Shown in pieces: positions 22,098 through 34,810 of a stretch of 64,000 nucleotides of DNA. Origin of the DNA: Protula sp. h YS-2021 (Eukaryota; Annelida; Polychaeta; Sabellida; Serpulidae). The position numbers and the translations under genes were made by a program. The notes below the pieces were generated by a model. That model saw only the letters and a list, made by a program, of their open reading frames with translations. It did not search any database and had not been told where the DNA came from. Location of the stretch: positions 41,972,245-42,036,244 of the forward strand of contig OX457033.1 in assembly GCA_949752745.1 (NCBI GenBank), read 5' to 3'. Within the stretch, counting starts at the first letter, position 1; each line of letters begins with the position of its first letter.

Positions 22098-23750
22098 GTG
22101 TCATCGCATCTTCTTAATCCGGCATCTGGTTGTCTCGTATACTCAAATCAGAAAAGCGCTATGGTTTTTCGTAAAATCCATAAGTCTATCACGGGAAAAG
22201 ATACAACTAGATACACTAGATACATTCGAGAAAATATTATCGACCTTATCTCTCAAGAATCAGCACAGTTCCAGGAAGAATTTCTTGCCATTAGTAGCTT
22301 GTTTGACGATGTTTTGCCTCTTGCGGTATTACCGTCATCTCGTCCACGCAGATCAGTCATGCCGATAGTTGATAATTTGCTCTCCTCCCTATTTGGAGTC
22401 TCAACTGAAAGAAACGCACGACGTTTACGCGACGCAGTTGTGAGTTTTGGACACACGAACGAACAAGTTGTCCACGTTCTCTCAGAAAGTGTTACTTTAA
22501 TAAATAAAACTAAAACGCGAACTGCAAATTGAATAAACAAGCCCTCTTAAAAATAACCAACGCCACTAACCGCCTACACAACGAACTCTAATCGCTTTAC
22601 GATAGAATATCTATGGTAATTTTACCACAGATAACATGTATTCAACTTAAATAGCGCCTGCACCCAATCTTTAATTTGATTTCGTCCACGATGAAACAAA
22701 TAAACCGCTTTAGTGGCGCAACTACAATCTTCTGTCCGAGGACCTCTATCACCCTCTTTGATATCCCCGTCTGAATTAGCTGCTGTCTTGAGAAGAATCC
22801 GGCAAAAACTATCTCAGAATATAACGTTACACTTCTCTCTAGATAAGGGAGGTCCAATAAAACACTATAAATTCCTCTCTCCAACTGTTTTACCAGCAAG
22901 TAATGGTTTTCATGTTATTATATCAATTCCCCTAATGGATAAACAAACGAGTATGAAATCTACCGAGCAGTGCAAGTTCCAGTACAGAACAACGGATTAG
23001 TGCTAAGTATGTATCTAGCCATTTCACAAAATTCATTTTACATACCTGAAAGCGGAAGAATTAGTTCTCACTGTACTGAAAGCTTATTCTGTAAGATTAA
23101 TTGCTCACTCTTATAAGTTATCAACTACCAAGTATGCATTACATTGCTTTTCCTACGCGACGACAAGCGAATCTAAGCAATGTGTAAGAAAACCTTTTTC
23201 CAATGACTAAAACACATTTGATACAACACATTTTTGGCAGGAACTGGCTAATTTGAACCTTAGACCCTTTCGAGATCGAGGTTAAGTGCGAAAATGTTGA
23301 AAAATCAACCAGCAAAGTACTTATATTGGTTGTCCACCTGATTGTCCTAGAAGAAAACTGCAATTGACATCAGCTCTGTTTGATATGCCCTTACAGGTTT
23401 CTGGCTCAAATACCGTTTGGCAGCAGGTGACATTTGGAGCCGAAATTGAGATAGAAAAATTAGACCCAAATATTTGGAACTCCTTCAGTATTTTCCGTCT
23501 ACCCTTGTATTCTATCTATTCTGATATGGCTGCACTTGGCAATTTAATCTCAACCGTTGAAACCATTCCTGTGGAGCACCTTCAAAAAATTCTTGAGCAA
23601 TATATTTACCACGATAAAGAGTTCCAGGAACTCCGTCCCATGTATTCTTTTCCTGTTCGGAAGGAGGGTCTGATTGTTGGTGGTATCCCAACGGTCCACA
23701 TCTTGTGTGCCCTTTTGATCGTATTATTGAGAAGGCGTTGCTCTCCATAG
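22098..23750 (+). pseudogene. Env (F-like) pseudogene of a retroelement, upstream of duplication copy A
   Basis: Four open pieces look like consecutive parts of an errantivirus-type envelope. 22098-22532 has a furin-type site and fusion-peptide-like region (SSRPRRSVMPIVDNLLSSLF) followed by a helical segment. 22713-23000 is an ectodomain part (KHYKFLSPTVLP...IPLMDK). 23300-23365 is Cys/Pro-rich. 23364-23750 is a membrane-proximal part with a hydrophobic span (GGIPTVHILCALLIVLL) and a basic tail. Stops and frame changes separate them. In working elements this protein would allow membrane fusion; here it is dead. It is a different lineage from the env remnant at 2.2-2.8 kb. Assignment is by motif pattern, not by search. 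Confidence 0.6.
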
Positions 23751-24417
23751 CGTCAACAACGGAGTCTAAAATTTATATGTGGTGAACAGACAACCTCCTT
23801 TATTAAAGCCAAATTCCATAACACCCCAAATGATCTCGCTGACGACCCGGTTGACATCTACCCTGAAAGTCTTGGGCACCGTGCAATTACTAGGGATACG
23901 TATAATCAGGGCAGTGATGAATGAAGAGTGTAAAGTGAGAGTCACTGAGCTTAATGCGTTGGAACTAAAATGAAAATGAAATTCGAGTTTGTAAAAGTTT
24001 GTCAACTTCAACAGGTGTTGGTATCTCTGAATGATCAGCCAACAAATAATAACATTATTTGATGTATGATTAGCTATTACTTAATATTATGATTGCTATT
24101 TGGTATCTAAAGAATAGATTATAAAATGTTTTACTTGTCAATTGTTGAATCTTAAACCGTTCACTCCAGATTCGACACTCATTAAAGCTCATAGTATACT
24201 GAGTATATGTCATAATCTGAAAACCATTGTGAGGTTAACTAAAAGATTTAATCTTTGGGATATAAATCTTTATTTGAAGCGGATGAATGTAAAATGGTGG
24301 TTCAGATTATTGACATATTTCTGCTTTAGCGATTTATTGAAGGTTTTTTAACAGGAACTTCCCAGGCCCTGTAACTGAAACCTAGGTATAATCGTATTTT
24401 ACTCTGATGTATTTTAT

Positions 24418-25450
24418 CATGACTTAGATGCCGCCTGGTAATCCTTACCCTCTAGTCTCGTAAAAAGTTTTTATACACAAAACGAAGATTCTAGTAGCCA
24501 TTGATATGCGGGAAACTGTTATTAATGGGACAGCTATCCTTTTCAACCTGATGAATCGTAAAAATAACCAACACCACTAACAGCCTACTCAACGAACTCT
24601 GTACGCTTTATGATGAACTATTTGTGATAATTATACCTCAGATAACTTACATTCGACTTGTATCGCTGCTCCCAAGAGTCCTCTGCGCTGAGAATAAGCC
24701 ATCCTGACGTTTAACAATTCAGTGACGCAACTACAATCCTCTGTCCAAGGACATCTATCACCTTCTTTGATATCCCGTCTGAATTAGCTGTTCTCCCGAG
24801 AAGAATCCGACAAAAGCTGCCAGAACATAAGGTCACCCTATTCTCTAGATAAGGAAGGTGTAATATAACATTATCAATTCCCCTCTCCAACCGTTTTACC
24901 AGCACGTAATGGTTTTCATGTTATTATATCGATTCCCCTAATGGATAAACAAACGAGTGTGAAATCTACAGAGCAGTGCAAGTCCCAGTGTCAAATTTAG
25001 AACAATACCTTGATGCTAAGTATGTCTTACAAAGTGAGTATATAGCCACTTCACAAGATTTATTTTGCATGCTGTAAGCGGGAGAATTATCCCTTTGTGC
25101 TAAAAACCCAAGTTGTCGATTTACTTCCCCGCTCTTTAAAGTTATCAACTACCCGATATGCATTACATCGCTTTTCCTACTCGATGAGAAGCAAATCCCA
25201 GCAATGTGTAAGAAAACCTACCGTTGAGAAGGCGATGTCCTCCATGGCGTCGACAGCGGAGTCTGAAATTGATATGTGGTGAACATCAAACCTCTTTTAC
25301 CAAAGTCAAATTCCATAACACCCCTAAGGATCTCGCTCCCGATCCAGTTAACATCGGCCCTGAAAGTCTTGGGCACCTTACAATGATAGGAGATACTTGC
25401 AATCGGGGTAATAATGAATGAAAGTTTGTCAACATCTAATGGTGTTGGTA
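24418..25450 (+). repeat. Diverged internal copy of env-flanking sequence (copy A)
   Basis: 24420-24545 resembles 21960-22080, 24550-24680 resembles 22548-22660 and 24715-24980 resembles 22713-22975, while the stretch corresponding to 22081-22547 is missing here. The missing part occurs instead at 27030-28430. This suggests rearrangement of one env-bearing element around the LINE insertion. The same holds in copy B, offset by 6514. Confidence 0.6.
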
Positions 25451-25526
25451 TCTCCGAATTATCAGCTAACAGATTATGATGTTATTTGATGTATGATTAT
25501 CTTTTGTTTGATATTATGACTGCTGT

Positions 25527-26700
25527 GTGTTATCTAAAAATAGATTACAAATTGTTTCCTTGGCAAGTGCTGAGTCTGGAACCGATCACTTCACATTCGA
25601 CATTACCTTGCTTGATTTATCAGCTGCTTTCGACACCGCCCACCAAGACAGATTCTTGTACCGCTTAGAATCTGACTATGGTGTATCGGGCAATGTACTC
25701 AACTGGTTTGCTTCATATTTTGAAGAACGCACCCAAATTATCAAAATAAATCAATCTTCATCTATTCTCTTGGCACTCACTACGGCCATGCCCCATGGTT
25801 CGGGCACTGGCCCATGGGACTACACGAAATATACAGGTGCCCTGGAACCCCTTATACCCACTCTGCAGCTTCAGTACCACATGTTTCTCGATGATATACA
25901 ATTCCACAAATCCCTTGATCCAAATTCTACACTGTCTCCATCTATTGCCATAAACGAAATAGAGACAGGAATTATCCGAATATCATGCTGAATGAGCGAA
26001 AACTGAGGTCTGAATAAAAACTGAATTCATAATTTTTGGCACGAAGCAACAATTAGCTAAGATAAACTTTGATAGCATAGATGTAGAAGGAGAAAATATA
26101 ACAAACCCGAACTAGTGTACGGAACCCAGGCGTGTACTTGCAGAGATGCAGAAATGAAAATGACTGTACACGTCAACCACGTAGTTAAAGAATTGCAAAT
26201 TCTCATCCATTCGAAGATACATTATGTACGTTTGAAGCCGCTCAGACTGCCTGTTCAAAGTATGGTCATATCCCACCTTGACTATGGAAATTGATTGCTA
26301 TATGGTATTAATACTAGTCTATTAAATTAACTTCAGAAGGTACAAAAGGTATTAGGAATAAAAACATTCGACCACATCTCCGCTGGATTGATGAAATTAC
26401 ACTGCCTTCCAGTTACATTTCGCATTGACTATAAAATTGCAGTCATTGTGTTCCATGTTCTGACCACAAACGAACAGGGTTATTTGCGCGATCTCTTGCA
26501 AATCCAACCATGTCACAACACACGCTGAACCACCAAAGGACTTCTGCTAGTCACACTAAAGGCTAAGCTTAGGTCAGCTGGATAGAGATCCGTTAATATC
26601 GCTGCAGCCCGAATCTGGAGTTCACTCCCATACAGTCTAAGAATGGCTAAAGATATCAACATCTTCAAAAGATCACTAAAACACATAAGAACTGCATGTT
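25527..26700 (+). pseudogene. CR1/L2-type LINE reverse transcriptase pseudogene (copy A)
   Basis: RT motifs in order: LDLSAAFDTAHQDRFLYRLE (catalytic Asp region), NWFASYFEERTQ, MPHGSGTGPW (a variant of PQGSVLGP), MFLDDIQFHKS (FLDD in place of YADD), all in frame 25527-25991. Beyond a stop there are broken C-terminal motifs: FGT-KQQL, ISHLDYGN, LHCLPVTFRIDYKI (26390-26440) and AAARIWSSLPYSLR (about 26600-26650). These are typical of CR1/L2/Rex1-like LINEs. The 5' part of ORF2 (endonuclease) is missing, as in 5'-truncated insertions. Many stops make it inactive. Confidence 0.88.
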
Positions 26701-27020
26701 GTAATATGTTATAGAACGATTTTTGGGAATTTTATTTTTATTCTTAAGTCATATCTTAATACAATTGGTATTGTATAAGGCTAAAGTTTTCTGTATTAAG
26801 ATCACTAAAACACATAAGAACTGCATGTTGTAATATGTTATAGAACGATTTTTGGGAATTTTATTTTTATTCTTAAGTCATATCTTAATACAATTGGTAT
26901 TGTATAAGGCTAAAGTTTTCTGTATTAAGTTTAAGTTAATGGTAAAGCGCTTTGAGCAAATTGTGGGTGAAGCGCTCTATAAGCTGGCAGTTCTATTATT
27001 ATTATTATTACTATTACTAT
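26669..27020 (+). repeat. LINE 3' tail with ~131-bp duplication and (ATT)n (copy A)
   Basis: AAGATCACTAAAACACATAAG... occurs twice, at about 26669 and 26800; copy B has only one. The tail contains GCGCTTTGAGCAAATT and GAAGCGCTCTATAAG and ends in (ATT)n at about 26995-27015, the type of 3' end seen in L2/CR1-like elements that prime on a short microsatellite. Confidence 0.75.
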
Positions 27021-27184
27021 CCTTTTCAACTTGTGGGAAAGTAATGGATTCTGTCATCGTATCTTCTTAATCCGGCATCTGGCTGCCATATATTCCCATA
27101 TTCAACATATGGCTGTCTCGTATACTCACATCAGAAAAGGTCTGTGGTTTCTCTTAAAAGCCATAAGTCTATCACGAGAAAAGA

Positions 27185-28085
27185 TCATGTAAAATCCCTA
27201 GATGGCTCTCGTCTAAGAACGTCTTCCGTCTTCCCTATATAAGTGTCTACCGTAGCTCAAAAAGTCGTTTTGCTCATGGTTTGAACTTAGTTTAAAATAT
27301 AAAATTACGTGGCAGTTAATTTGCTGTCAGCCTGGATCAAGCGAAGTAATATAGAAAAGAACCACTAGACAATTGTTATGAAACGATGTGAAAGTCAGCC
27401 ATGAAACAATAAATGATAGCAGTCGAACGTATGCAGGAGTGACTTTTCATTATTTTTAAAACTGCCTCTCGAGGACTTCTTTTACGCATACTGGTACATA
27501 ATTTGGAGGCGTGACCAGGATTTTCAACAACATCAACAACAACAACAACAACAGCAACAACAACAACAACAACAAGAAAAGTAGCAAAAGTAAGCAAAGA
27601 ACGCATTTATGATCAGAACTTCCGCTGCCGCCGCATTGATGAGCCAAGCCTGTTACCAGCCGCTGCCGCATCGTCGTATCAACTAGTAGCTGCCGTAGCG
27701 ACTGTACTAAACTCCCGTACCGATAAGTCGCAAGTTCCAAGCCTGGTAAATAGGGGGTAATATCAGATAGACAGTAAATATAAAAAGGAGCGACTTAAGT
27801 ATGACATGCGCATGTGACAGAAACACAGAGGAATCCCTGTTGAGAAATTACGATGTAAATCCTACTCCAAATACCTGTGCTTGTTCTATCCGACCAATTA
27901 CAGGCTGAATCAAGAACTTTTTTCCTATATGGAAATACTGCATCATACACTTCGTGGATAGTCACCTACTCGGTTGAAATACGACTTTATCAGTCCCACC
28001 TCCAAAACCTCTTGATGCAAACAAAAGAGTTTGCAGGTGCAGTTGAAATGTAATAAACAATAAACTCTCAGAGGAATACATGACA
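27185..28085. other. Segment between LINE tail and env piece, with (CAA)n
   Basis: It contains a TATA-like CCCTATATAAGTG at about 27232-27245 and a (CAA)n tract at 27526-27575. I see no gene. The minus-strand poly-Leu/Val frames (27376-27740) are products of the trinucleotide repeat. It may be LTR or leader sequence of the env-bearing element, but I cannot show paired LTRs. Confidence 0.35.
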
Positions 28086-28095
28086 AAGTCAGCCA

Positions 28096-28430
28096 TTGAT
28101 GCCAACAGATCCATTCGAGGAAATATTATCGACCTTATCTCTCAAGAATCAGTTTCAGGAAGAATATCTTACCGTTAGTATCATGTTTGGCGATGTTTTA
28201 TTCCTTCCGGTATTACCGTCATCTCGCCCACGCAGATCAGTCATACCGATAGTTGGCAATTTGCTCTCCTCCGTTTTTGTCTCAACTTAAGGAAAAGTAC
28301 GACGTTCACGCGACGTAATTGTAGGTTTTGGACACACGAACAAACAAGTTGTCCACATTCTCTCAGAAAGTATTACTTTAATACATAAAACTAACGCCGA
28401 ATTGCAAGTAAATCAACAAGCCCTCGTAAC
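28096..28430 (+). pseudogene. Second env N-terminal fragment (copy A)
   Basis: It matches 22225-22540 with several indels, including the basic site region (SSRPRRSVIPIVGNLLSSVF), then a stop. Copy B has the same fragment at 34473-34810. Non-coding relic. Confidence 0.7.
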
Positions 28431-28439
28431 GCCACTAAC

Positions 28440-29180
28440 CTCAGATACACTTCAGGCACTTCTGTTTCTTGCCCGGAAATGTCCGTCTTGAAAAGCACTT
28501 AGTCAGAGCGGTACCGGTTGCTTAGCAGCATCGAGCTGTAGACAAGAAGTCGACGCAGCGGCAACGCTCAGATAAGACATTGGGCATATTTATGTGATCA
28601 AAACAATCATAATTTCTACGAAAAATAACACATCTAGTATTACTGAGTAGAAAATTAAAGCAGAAAATTGATAAAAATGCAAAAAAGATATCAGGACAGT
28701 ATAACAGCAGTGCTTAAACAGCTCAAGACCATAAAAAGAACACTTCACCGCTTCTAATGCATCACTGTTTATCTGTTTTTGCTGCTTAAAGAAACAATCG
28801 GATGTCCTTGTCGGTCGCGTTTGTTGTCTTCTGATTTTAAAGTCCTTAGCTATTGCCAGGTGTGTTGGGATGGGTTAGTTGATATTAAAGGTAATGCATT
28901 AGGTATTGGTGTTAGGCATTTGCCACTACAGTGTCAATCATGATATTACACAAATATGCAATATGTACGAAAATAGGTAATTTGATAGAAATATTCGGAT
29001 AATATTTAAACTGTTGTTTTTATTGAATCAGATCATAAATTAAATCTGTTCTAGATCGTACTACACTGAAATTCTAATTTACATTGTCGAAGAAACATGT
29101 AATTACAGTTCTATGCAAAATATTCGCTGTTTGTAGGTTAGACTCTTTTAAATTCAGAGTAAGAAAAACTTATAAAATAC
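28440..29180. other. No gene seen (end of copy A)
   Basis: AT-rich sequence without a recognisable frame. It is repeated at 34815-35540 in copy B. Confidence 0.5.
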
Positions 29181-29188
29181 AACATTTT

Positions 29189-29276
29189 GCAATTATTCCA
29201 TCTTGCAGTTAGTTGATCGGCCGCCTGGTACTAAGGCAATAATGAAGATGGTATTTCATGTTTGCCTTTTAGCCAA
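29189..29276 (-). mobile_element. Gypsy pol fragment at the duplication junction
   Basis: This ~88-bp stretch (TTATTCCATCTTGCAGTTAG ... GGTATTTCATGTTTG) matches 17519-17606 inside the Gypsy element with a handful of differences. It lies exactly between the end of copy A and the start of copy B. Confidence 0.85.
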
Positions 29277-30260
29277 GGACATCTATCACCCTCTTCGATA
29301 TCCCCTCTGAATTAGCTGCTGTCTTGAGAAGAATCCGTCAAAAGCTACCTCAGAATATAGCGTTACACTTCTCTCTAGATAAGGGAGGTCTAATAAAATA
29401 CTATAAATTCCCCTCTCCAACCGTTTTACCAGCAAGTAATGGTTTTCATGTTATTATATCAATTCCCCTAATGAATAAACAAGCGAGTATGAAATCTACC
29501 GAGCAGTGCAAGTTCCAGTACCATATTCAGAACAACGGATTGGTGTTAAGTATGTATCTAGCCATTTCACGAGACAAAATTCATTTTGCATACCTGAAAG
29601 CGGAAGAATTACCCTCATTGTACTGAAACCTTAATCTGTAAGATTAATTGCTCACTCTTATAAGTTATCAACAACCAGGTATGCATTACATTGCTTTTCC
29701 TACGCGACGACAAGCGAATCTAAGCAATGTGTAAGAAAACCTTTTTTCCAATGACTAAAAACCTTTGGTACAACACATTTTTGGCAGGAATGGGCTAATC
29801 TGAACCCTAGACCCTTTCGAGATCAAAATTAAGTGCAAAAATGTTGAAAAATCAACCAGCAAAGTACTTATATTGGTTGTCCACCTGACTGCCCTAGAAG
29901 AAAGCTGCAATTGACATCTGCTTTGTTTGATATGCCCTTACAGGTTTCTGGCTCAATTACCGTTTAGCAGCAGGTGACATTTGGAGCCGAAATTGAGATA
30001 GCAAAACTAGCCCCAAATATTTAGAACTCCTTCAGTATTTTCCGTCTACCCTTGTATTCTATCGAATCCGATATGGCTGCACTTGGCAATTTAGTCTCAA
30101 CCGTTGAAACCATTCCTGTGGAACACCTTCACAAAATTCTTGAGCAATATATTTACCACGGTAAAGAGTTCCAGGAACTTCGTCCGATGTATTCTTTTCC
30201 TGTTTGGAAGGAGGGTCTAATTTTTGGTGGTATCCCGACGTCTAATTTTTGGTGATATCT
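29276..30260 (+). pseudogene. Env C-terminal remnant (copy B)
   Basis: Counterpart of 22733-23720: an ectodomain piece at 29324-29626 and a membrane-proximal piece at about 30040-30255. It has more stops than copy A (for example TAG in place of a Trp codon near 29967) and lacks the transmembrane stretch, because the sequence jumps about 30256 into the region corresponding to 23747. Inactive. Confidence 0.6.
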
Positions 30261-32040
30261 CCATAGCGTCAACAACGGAGTCTAAAATTTATATGTGGTG
30301 AACAGACAACCTCCTTTATTAAAGCCAAATTCCGACACCCCAAATGATCTCGCTGACGACCCGGTTGACATCTACCCTGAAAGTCTTGGGCACCGTGCAA
30401 TTACTAGGGATACGTATAATCAGGGCAGTGATGAATGAAGAGTGTAAAGTGAGAGTCACTGAGCTTAATGCGTTGGAACTAAAATGAAAATGAAATTCGA
30501 GTTTGTAAAAGTTTGTCAACATCAACAGGTGTTGGCATCTCTGAATGATCAGCCAACAAATAATAACATTATTTGATGTATGATTAGCTATTACTTAATA
30601 TTATGATTGCTATTTGGTATCTAAAGAATAGATTATAAAATGTTTTACTTGTCAATTGTTGAATCTTAAACCGTTCACTCCAGATTCGACACTCATTAAA
30701 GCTCATAGTATACTGAGTATACGTCATAATCTGAAAACCATTGTGAGGTTAACTAAAAGATTTAATCTTTGGGATATAAATCTTTATTTGGAGCGGATGA
30801 ATGTAAAATGGTGGTTCAGATTATTGACATATTTCTGCTTTAACGATTTATTGAAGGTTTTTTAACAGGAACTTCCCAGGCCCTGTAACTGAAACCTAGG
30901 TATAATCGTATATTACTGTGATGTATTTTATCATGACTTAGATGCCGTCTGGTAATCCTTACCCTCTGGTCTCGTAAAAAGTTTTTATGCACAAAACGAA
31001 GATTCTAGTAGCCATTGATATGCGGGAAACTGTTATTAATGGGGCAGCTATCCTTTTCAACCTGTTGAATCGTAAAAATAACCAACACCACTAACAGCCT
31101 AATCAACGAACTCTGTACGCTTTATGATGAACTATTTGTGACAATTATACCACAGATAACTTACATTCGACTTGTATCGCTGCTCCCAAGAGTCCTCTGC
31201 GCTGAGAATAAGCCATCCTGACGTTTAACAATTTAGTGACGCAACTACAATCCTCTGTCCAAGGACATCTATCACCTTCTTTGATATCCCGTCTGAATTA
31301 GCTGTTCTCCCGAGAAGAATCCGACAAAAGCTGCCAGAACATAAGGTCACCCTATTCTCTAGATAAGGAAGGTGTAATATAACATTATCAATTCCCCTCT
31401 CCAACCGTTTTACCAGCAAGTAATGGTTTTCATGTTATTATATCGATTCCCCTAATGGATAAACAAACGAGTGTGAAATCTACAGAGCAGTGCAAGTCCC
31501 AGTGTCAAATTTAGAACAATACCTTGATGCTAAGTATGTCTTACAAAGTGAGTATATAGCCACTTCACAAGATTTATTTTGCATGCTGTAAGCGGGAGAA
31601 TTATCCCTTTGTGCTAAAAACCCAAGTTGTCGATTTACTTCCCCGCTCTTTAAAGTTATCAACTACCCGATATGCATTGCATCGCTTTTCCTACTCGATG
31701 AGAAGCAAATCCCAGCAATGTGTAAGAAAACCTACCGTTGAGAAGGCGTTGTCCTCCATGGCGTCGACAGCGGAGTCTGAAATTGATATGTGGTGAACAT
31801 CAAACCTCTTTTACCAAAGTCAAATTCCATAACACCCCTAAGGATCTCGCTCCCGATCCAGTTAACATCGGCCCTGAAAGTCTTGGGCACCTTACAATGA
31901 TAGGAGATACTTGCAATCGGGGTAATAATGAATGAAAGTTTGTCAACATCTAATGGTGTTGGTATCTCCGAATTATCAGCTAACAGATTATGATGTTATT
32001 TGATGTATGATTATCTTTTGTTTAATATTATGACTGCTGT

Positions 32041-33215
32041 GTGTTATCTAAAAATAGATTACAAATTGTTTCCTTGGCAAGTGTTGAGTCTGGAACCGAT
32101 CACTTCACATTCGACATTACCTTGCTTGATTTATCAGCTGCTTTCGACACCGCCCACCAAGACAGATTCTTGTACCGCTTAGAATCTGACTATGGTGTAT
32201 CGGGCAATGTACTCAACTGGTTTGCTTCATATTTTGAAGAACGCACCCAAATTATCAAAATAAATCAATCTTCATCTATTCTCTTGGCACTCACTACGGC
32301 CATGCCTCATGGTTCGGGCACTGGCCCATGGGACTACACGAAATATACAGGTGCCCTGGATCCCCTTATACCCACTCTGCAGCTTCAGTACCACATGTTT
32401 CTCGATGATATACAATTCCACAAATCCCTTGATCCAAATTCTACACTGTCTCCCTCTATTGCCATAAACGAAATAGAGACAGGAATTATCCGAATATCAT
32501 GCTGAATGACCGAAAACTGAGCTCTGAATAAAAACTGAATTCATAATTTTTGGCACGAAGCAACAATTAGCTAAGATAAACTTTGATAGCATAGATGTAG
32601 AAGGAGAAAATATCACAACCCGAACTAGTGTACGGAACCCAGGCGTGTACTTGCAGAGATGCAGAAATGAAAATGACTGTACACGTCAACCACGTAGTTA
32701 AAGAATTGCAAAATCTCATCCATTCGAAGATACATTACGTACGTTTGAAGCCGCTCACACAGCCTGTTCAAAGTATGGTCATATCCCACCTTGACTATGG
32801 AAATTGATTGCTATATGGTATTAATACTAGTCTATTAAATTAACTTCAGAAGGTACAAAAGATATTAGGAATAAAAACATTCGACCACATCTCCGCTGGA
32901 TTGATGAAATTACACTGCCTTCCAGTTACATTTCGCATTGACTATAAAATTGCAGTCATTATGTTCCATGTTCTGACCACAAACGAACAGGGTTATTTGC
33001 GCGATCTCTTGCAGATCCAACCATGTCACAACACACGCTGAACCACCAAAGGACTTCTGCTAGTCACACTAAAGGCTAAGCTTAGGTCAGCTGGATAGAG
33101 ATCCGTTGATATCGCTGCAGCCCGAATCTGGAGTTCACTCCCATACAGTCTAAGAATGGCTAAAGATATCAACATCTTCAAAAGATCACTAAAACACATA
33201 AGAACTGCATGTTGT
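32041..33215 (+). pseudogene. CR1/L2-type LINE reverse transcriptase pseudogene (copy B)
   Basis: Near-identical duplicate of 25527-26700 with the same intact 154-codon RT piece (LDLSAAFDT, MPHGSGTGPW, FLDD) and the same downstream stops. It arose by the tandem duplication, not by a separate retrotransposition, because the flanks match too. The 3' tail runs to (ATT)n at about 33378-33405. Confidence 0.88.
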
Positions 33216-34472
33216 AATATGTTATAGAACGATTTTTGGGAATTTTATTTTTATTCTTAAGTCATATCTTAATACAATTGGTATTGTATAAGGCTAAAGT
33301 TTTCTGTATTAAGTTTAAGTTAATGGTAAAGCACTTTGAGCAAATTGTGGGTGAAGCGCTCTATAAGCTGGCAGTTCTATTATTATTATTATTATTATTA
33401 CTATTACTATCCTTTTCAACCTGTGGGAAAGTAATGGATTCTGTCATCGTATCTTCTTAATCCGGCATCTGGCTGCCATATATTCCCATATTCAACATAT
33501 GGCTGTATCGTATACTCACATCAGAAAAGGTCTGTGGTTTCTCTTAAAAGCCATAAGTCTATCACGAGAAAAGATCATGTAAAATCCCTAGATGGCTCTC
33601 GTCTAAGAACGTCTTCCGTCTTCCCTATATAAGTGGTCTACCGTAGCTCAAAAAGTCGTTTTGCTCATGGTTTAAAATATAAAATTACGTGGCAGTTAAT
33701 TTGCTGTCAGCCTGGATCAAGCGAAGTAATATAGAAAAGAACCACTAGACAATTGTTATGAAACGATGTGAAAGTCAGCCATGAAACAATAAATGATAGC
33801 AGTCGAACGTATGCAGGAGTGACTTTTCAGTATTTTTAAAACTGCCTCTCGAGGACTTCTTTTACGCATACTGGTACATAATTTGGAGGCGTGACCAGGA
33901 TTTTCAACAACATCAACAACAACAACAACAGCAACAACAACAACAACAACAAGAAAAGTAGCAAAAGTAAGCAAAGAACGCATTTATGATCAGAACTTCC
34001 GCTGCCGCCGCATTGATGAGCCAAGCCTGTTACCAGCCGCTGCCGCATCGTCGTATCAACTAGTAGCTGCCGTAGCGACTGTACTAAACTCCCGTACCGA
34101 TAAGTCGCAAGTTCCAAGCCTGGTAAATAGGGGGTAATATCAGATAGACAGTAAATATAAAAAGGAGCGACTTAAGTATAACATGCGCATGTGACAGAAA
34201 CACAGAGGAATCCCTGTTGAGAAATTACGATGTAAATCCTACTCCAAATACCTGTGCTTGTTCTATCCGACCAATTACAGGCTGAATCAAGAACTTTTTT
34301 CCTATATGGAAATACTGCATCATACACTTCGTGGATAGTCACCTACTCGGTTGAAATACGACTTTATCAGTCCCACCTCCAAAACCTCTTGATGCAAACA
34401 AAAGAGTTTGCAGGTGCAGTTGAAATGTAATAAACAATAAACTCTCAGAGGAATACATGACAAAGTCAGCCA

Positions 34473-34810
34473 TTGATGCCAACAGATCCATTCGAGGAAA
34501 TATTATCGACCTTATCTCTCAAGAATCAGTTTCAGGAAGAATATCTTACCGTTAGTATCATGTTTGGCGATGTTTTATTCCTTCCGGTATTACCGTCATC
34601 TCGCCCACGCAGATCAGTCATACCGATAGTTGGCAATTTGCTCTCCTCCGTTTTTGTCTCAACTTAAGGAAAAGTACGACGTTCACGCGACGTAATTGTA
34701 GGTTTTGGACACACGAACAAACAAGTTGTCCACATTCTCTCAGAAAGTATTACTTTAATACATAAAACTAACGCCGAATTGCAGGTAAATCAACAAGCCC
34801 TCGTAACGCC
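34473..34810 (+). pseudogene. Second env N-terminal fragment (copy B)
   Basis: Duplicate of 28096-28430, with the same truncation after SSVFVST. Confidence 0.7.

Larger units (their letters stand above)
22733..29180 (+). repeat. 6.5-kb tandem segmental duplication, copy A
   Basis: The stretch from about 22733 to 29180 recurs at 29276-35540 in the same orientation and order with an offset of about 6.5 kb. The offset is exactly 6514 over 24.7-26.6 kb (for example 25527 and 32041). From about 23770 on, copies A and B are almost identical, differing by scattered substitutions and a few indels: an extra ~131-bp unit at 26669-26930 in A, and different (ATT)n and (CAA)n lengths. The first ~1 kb has more differences. 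Contents: env pieces, the CR1/L2 copy, a (CAA)n tract, more env pieces. Confidence 0.92.

Noticed and set aside
25527..25991. 154-codon RT frame as a functional gene
   Set aside because: It has a variant active site, no upstream endonuclease and many downstream stops; the identical frame in copy B is explained by the tandem duplication rather than by selection.
27376..27740. Poly-Leu/poly-Val membrane-like frames (also 33756-34117)
   Set aside because: Translation of the (CAA)n/(TTG)n microsatellite on the minus strand.
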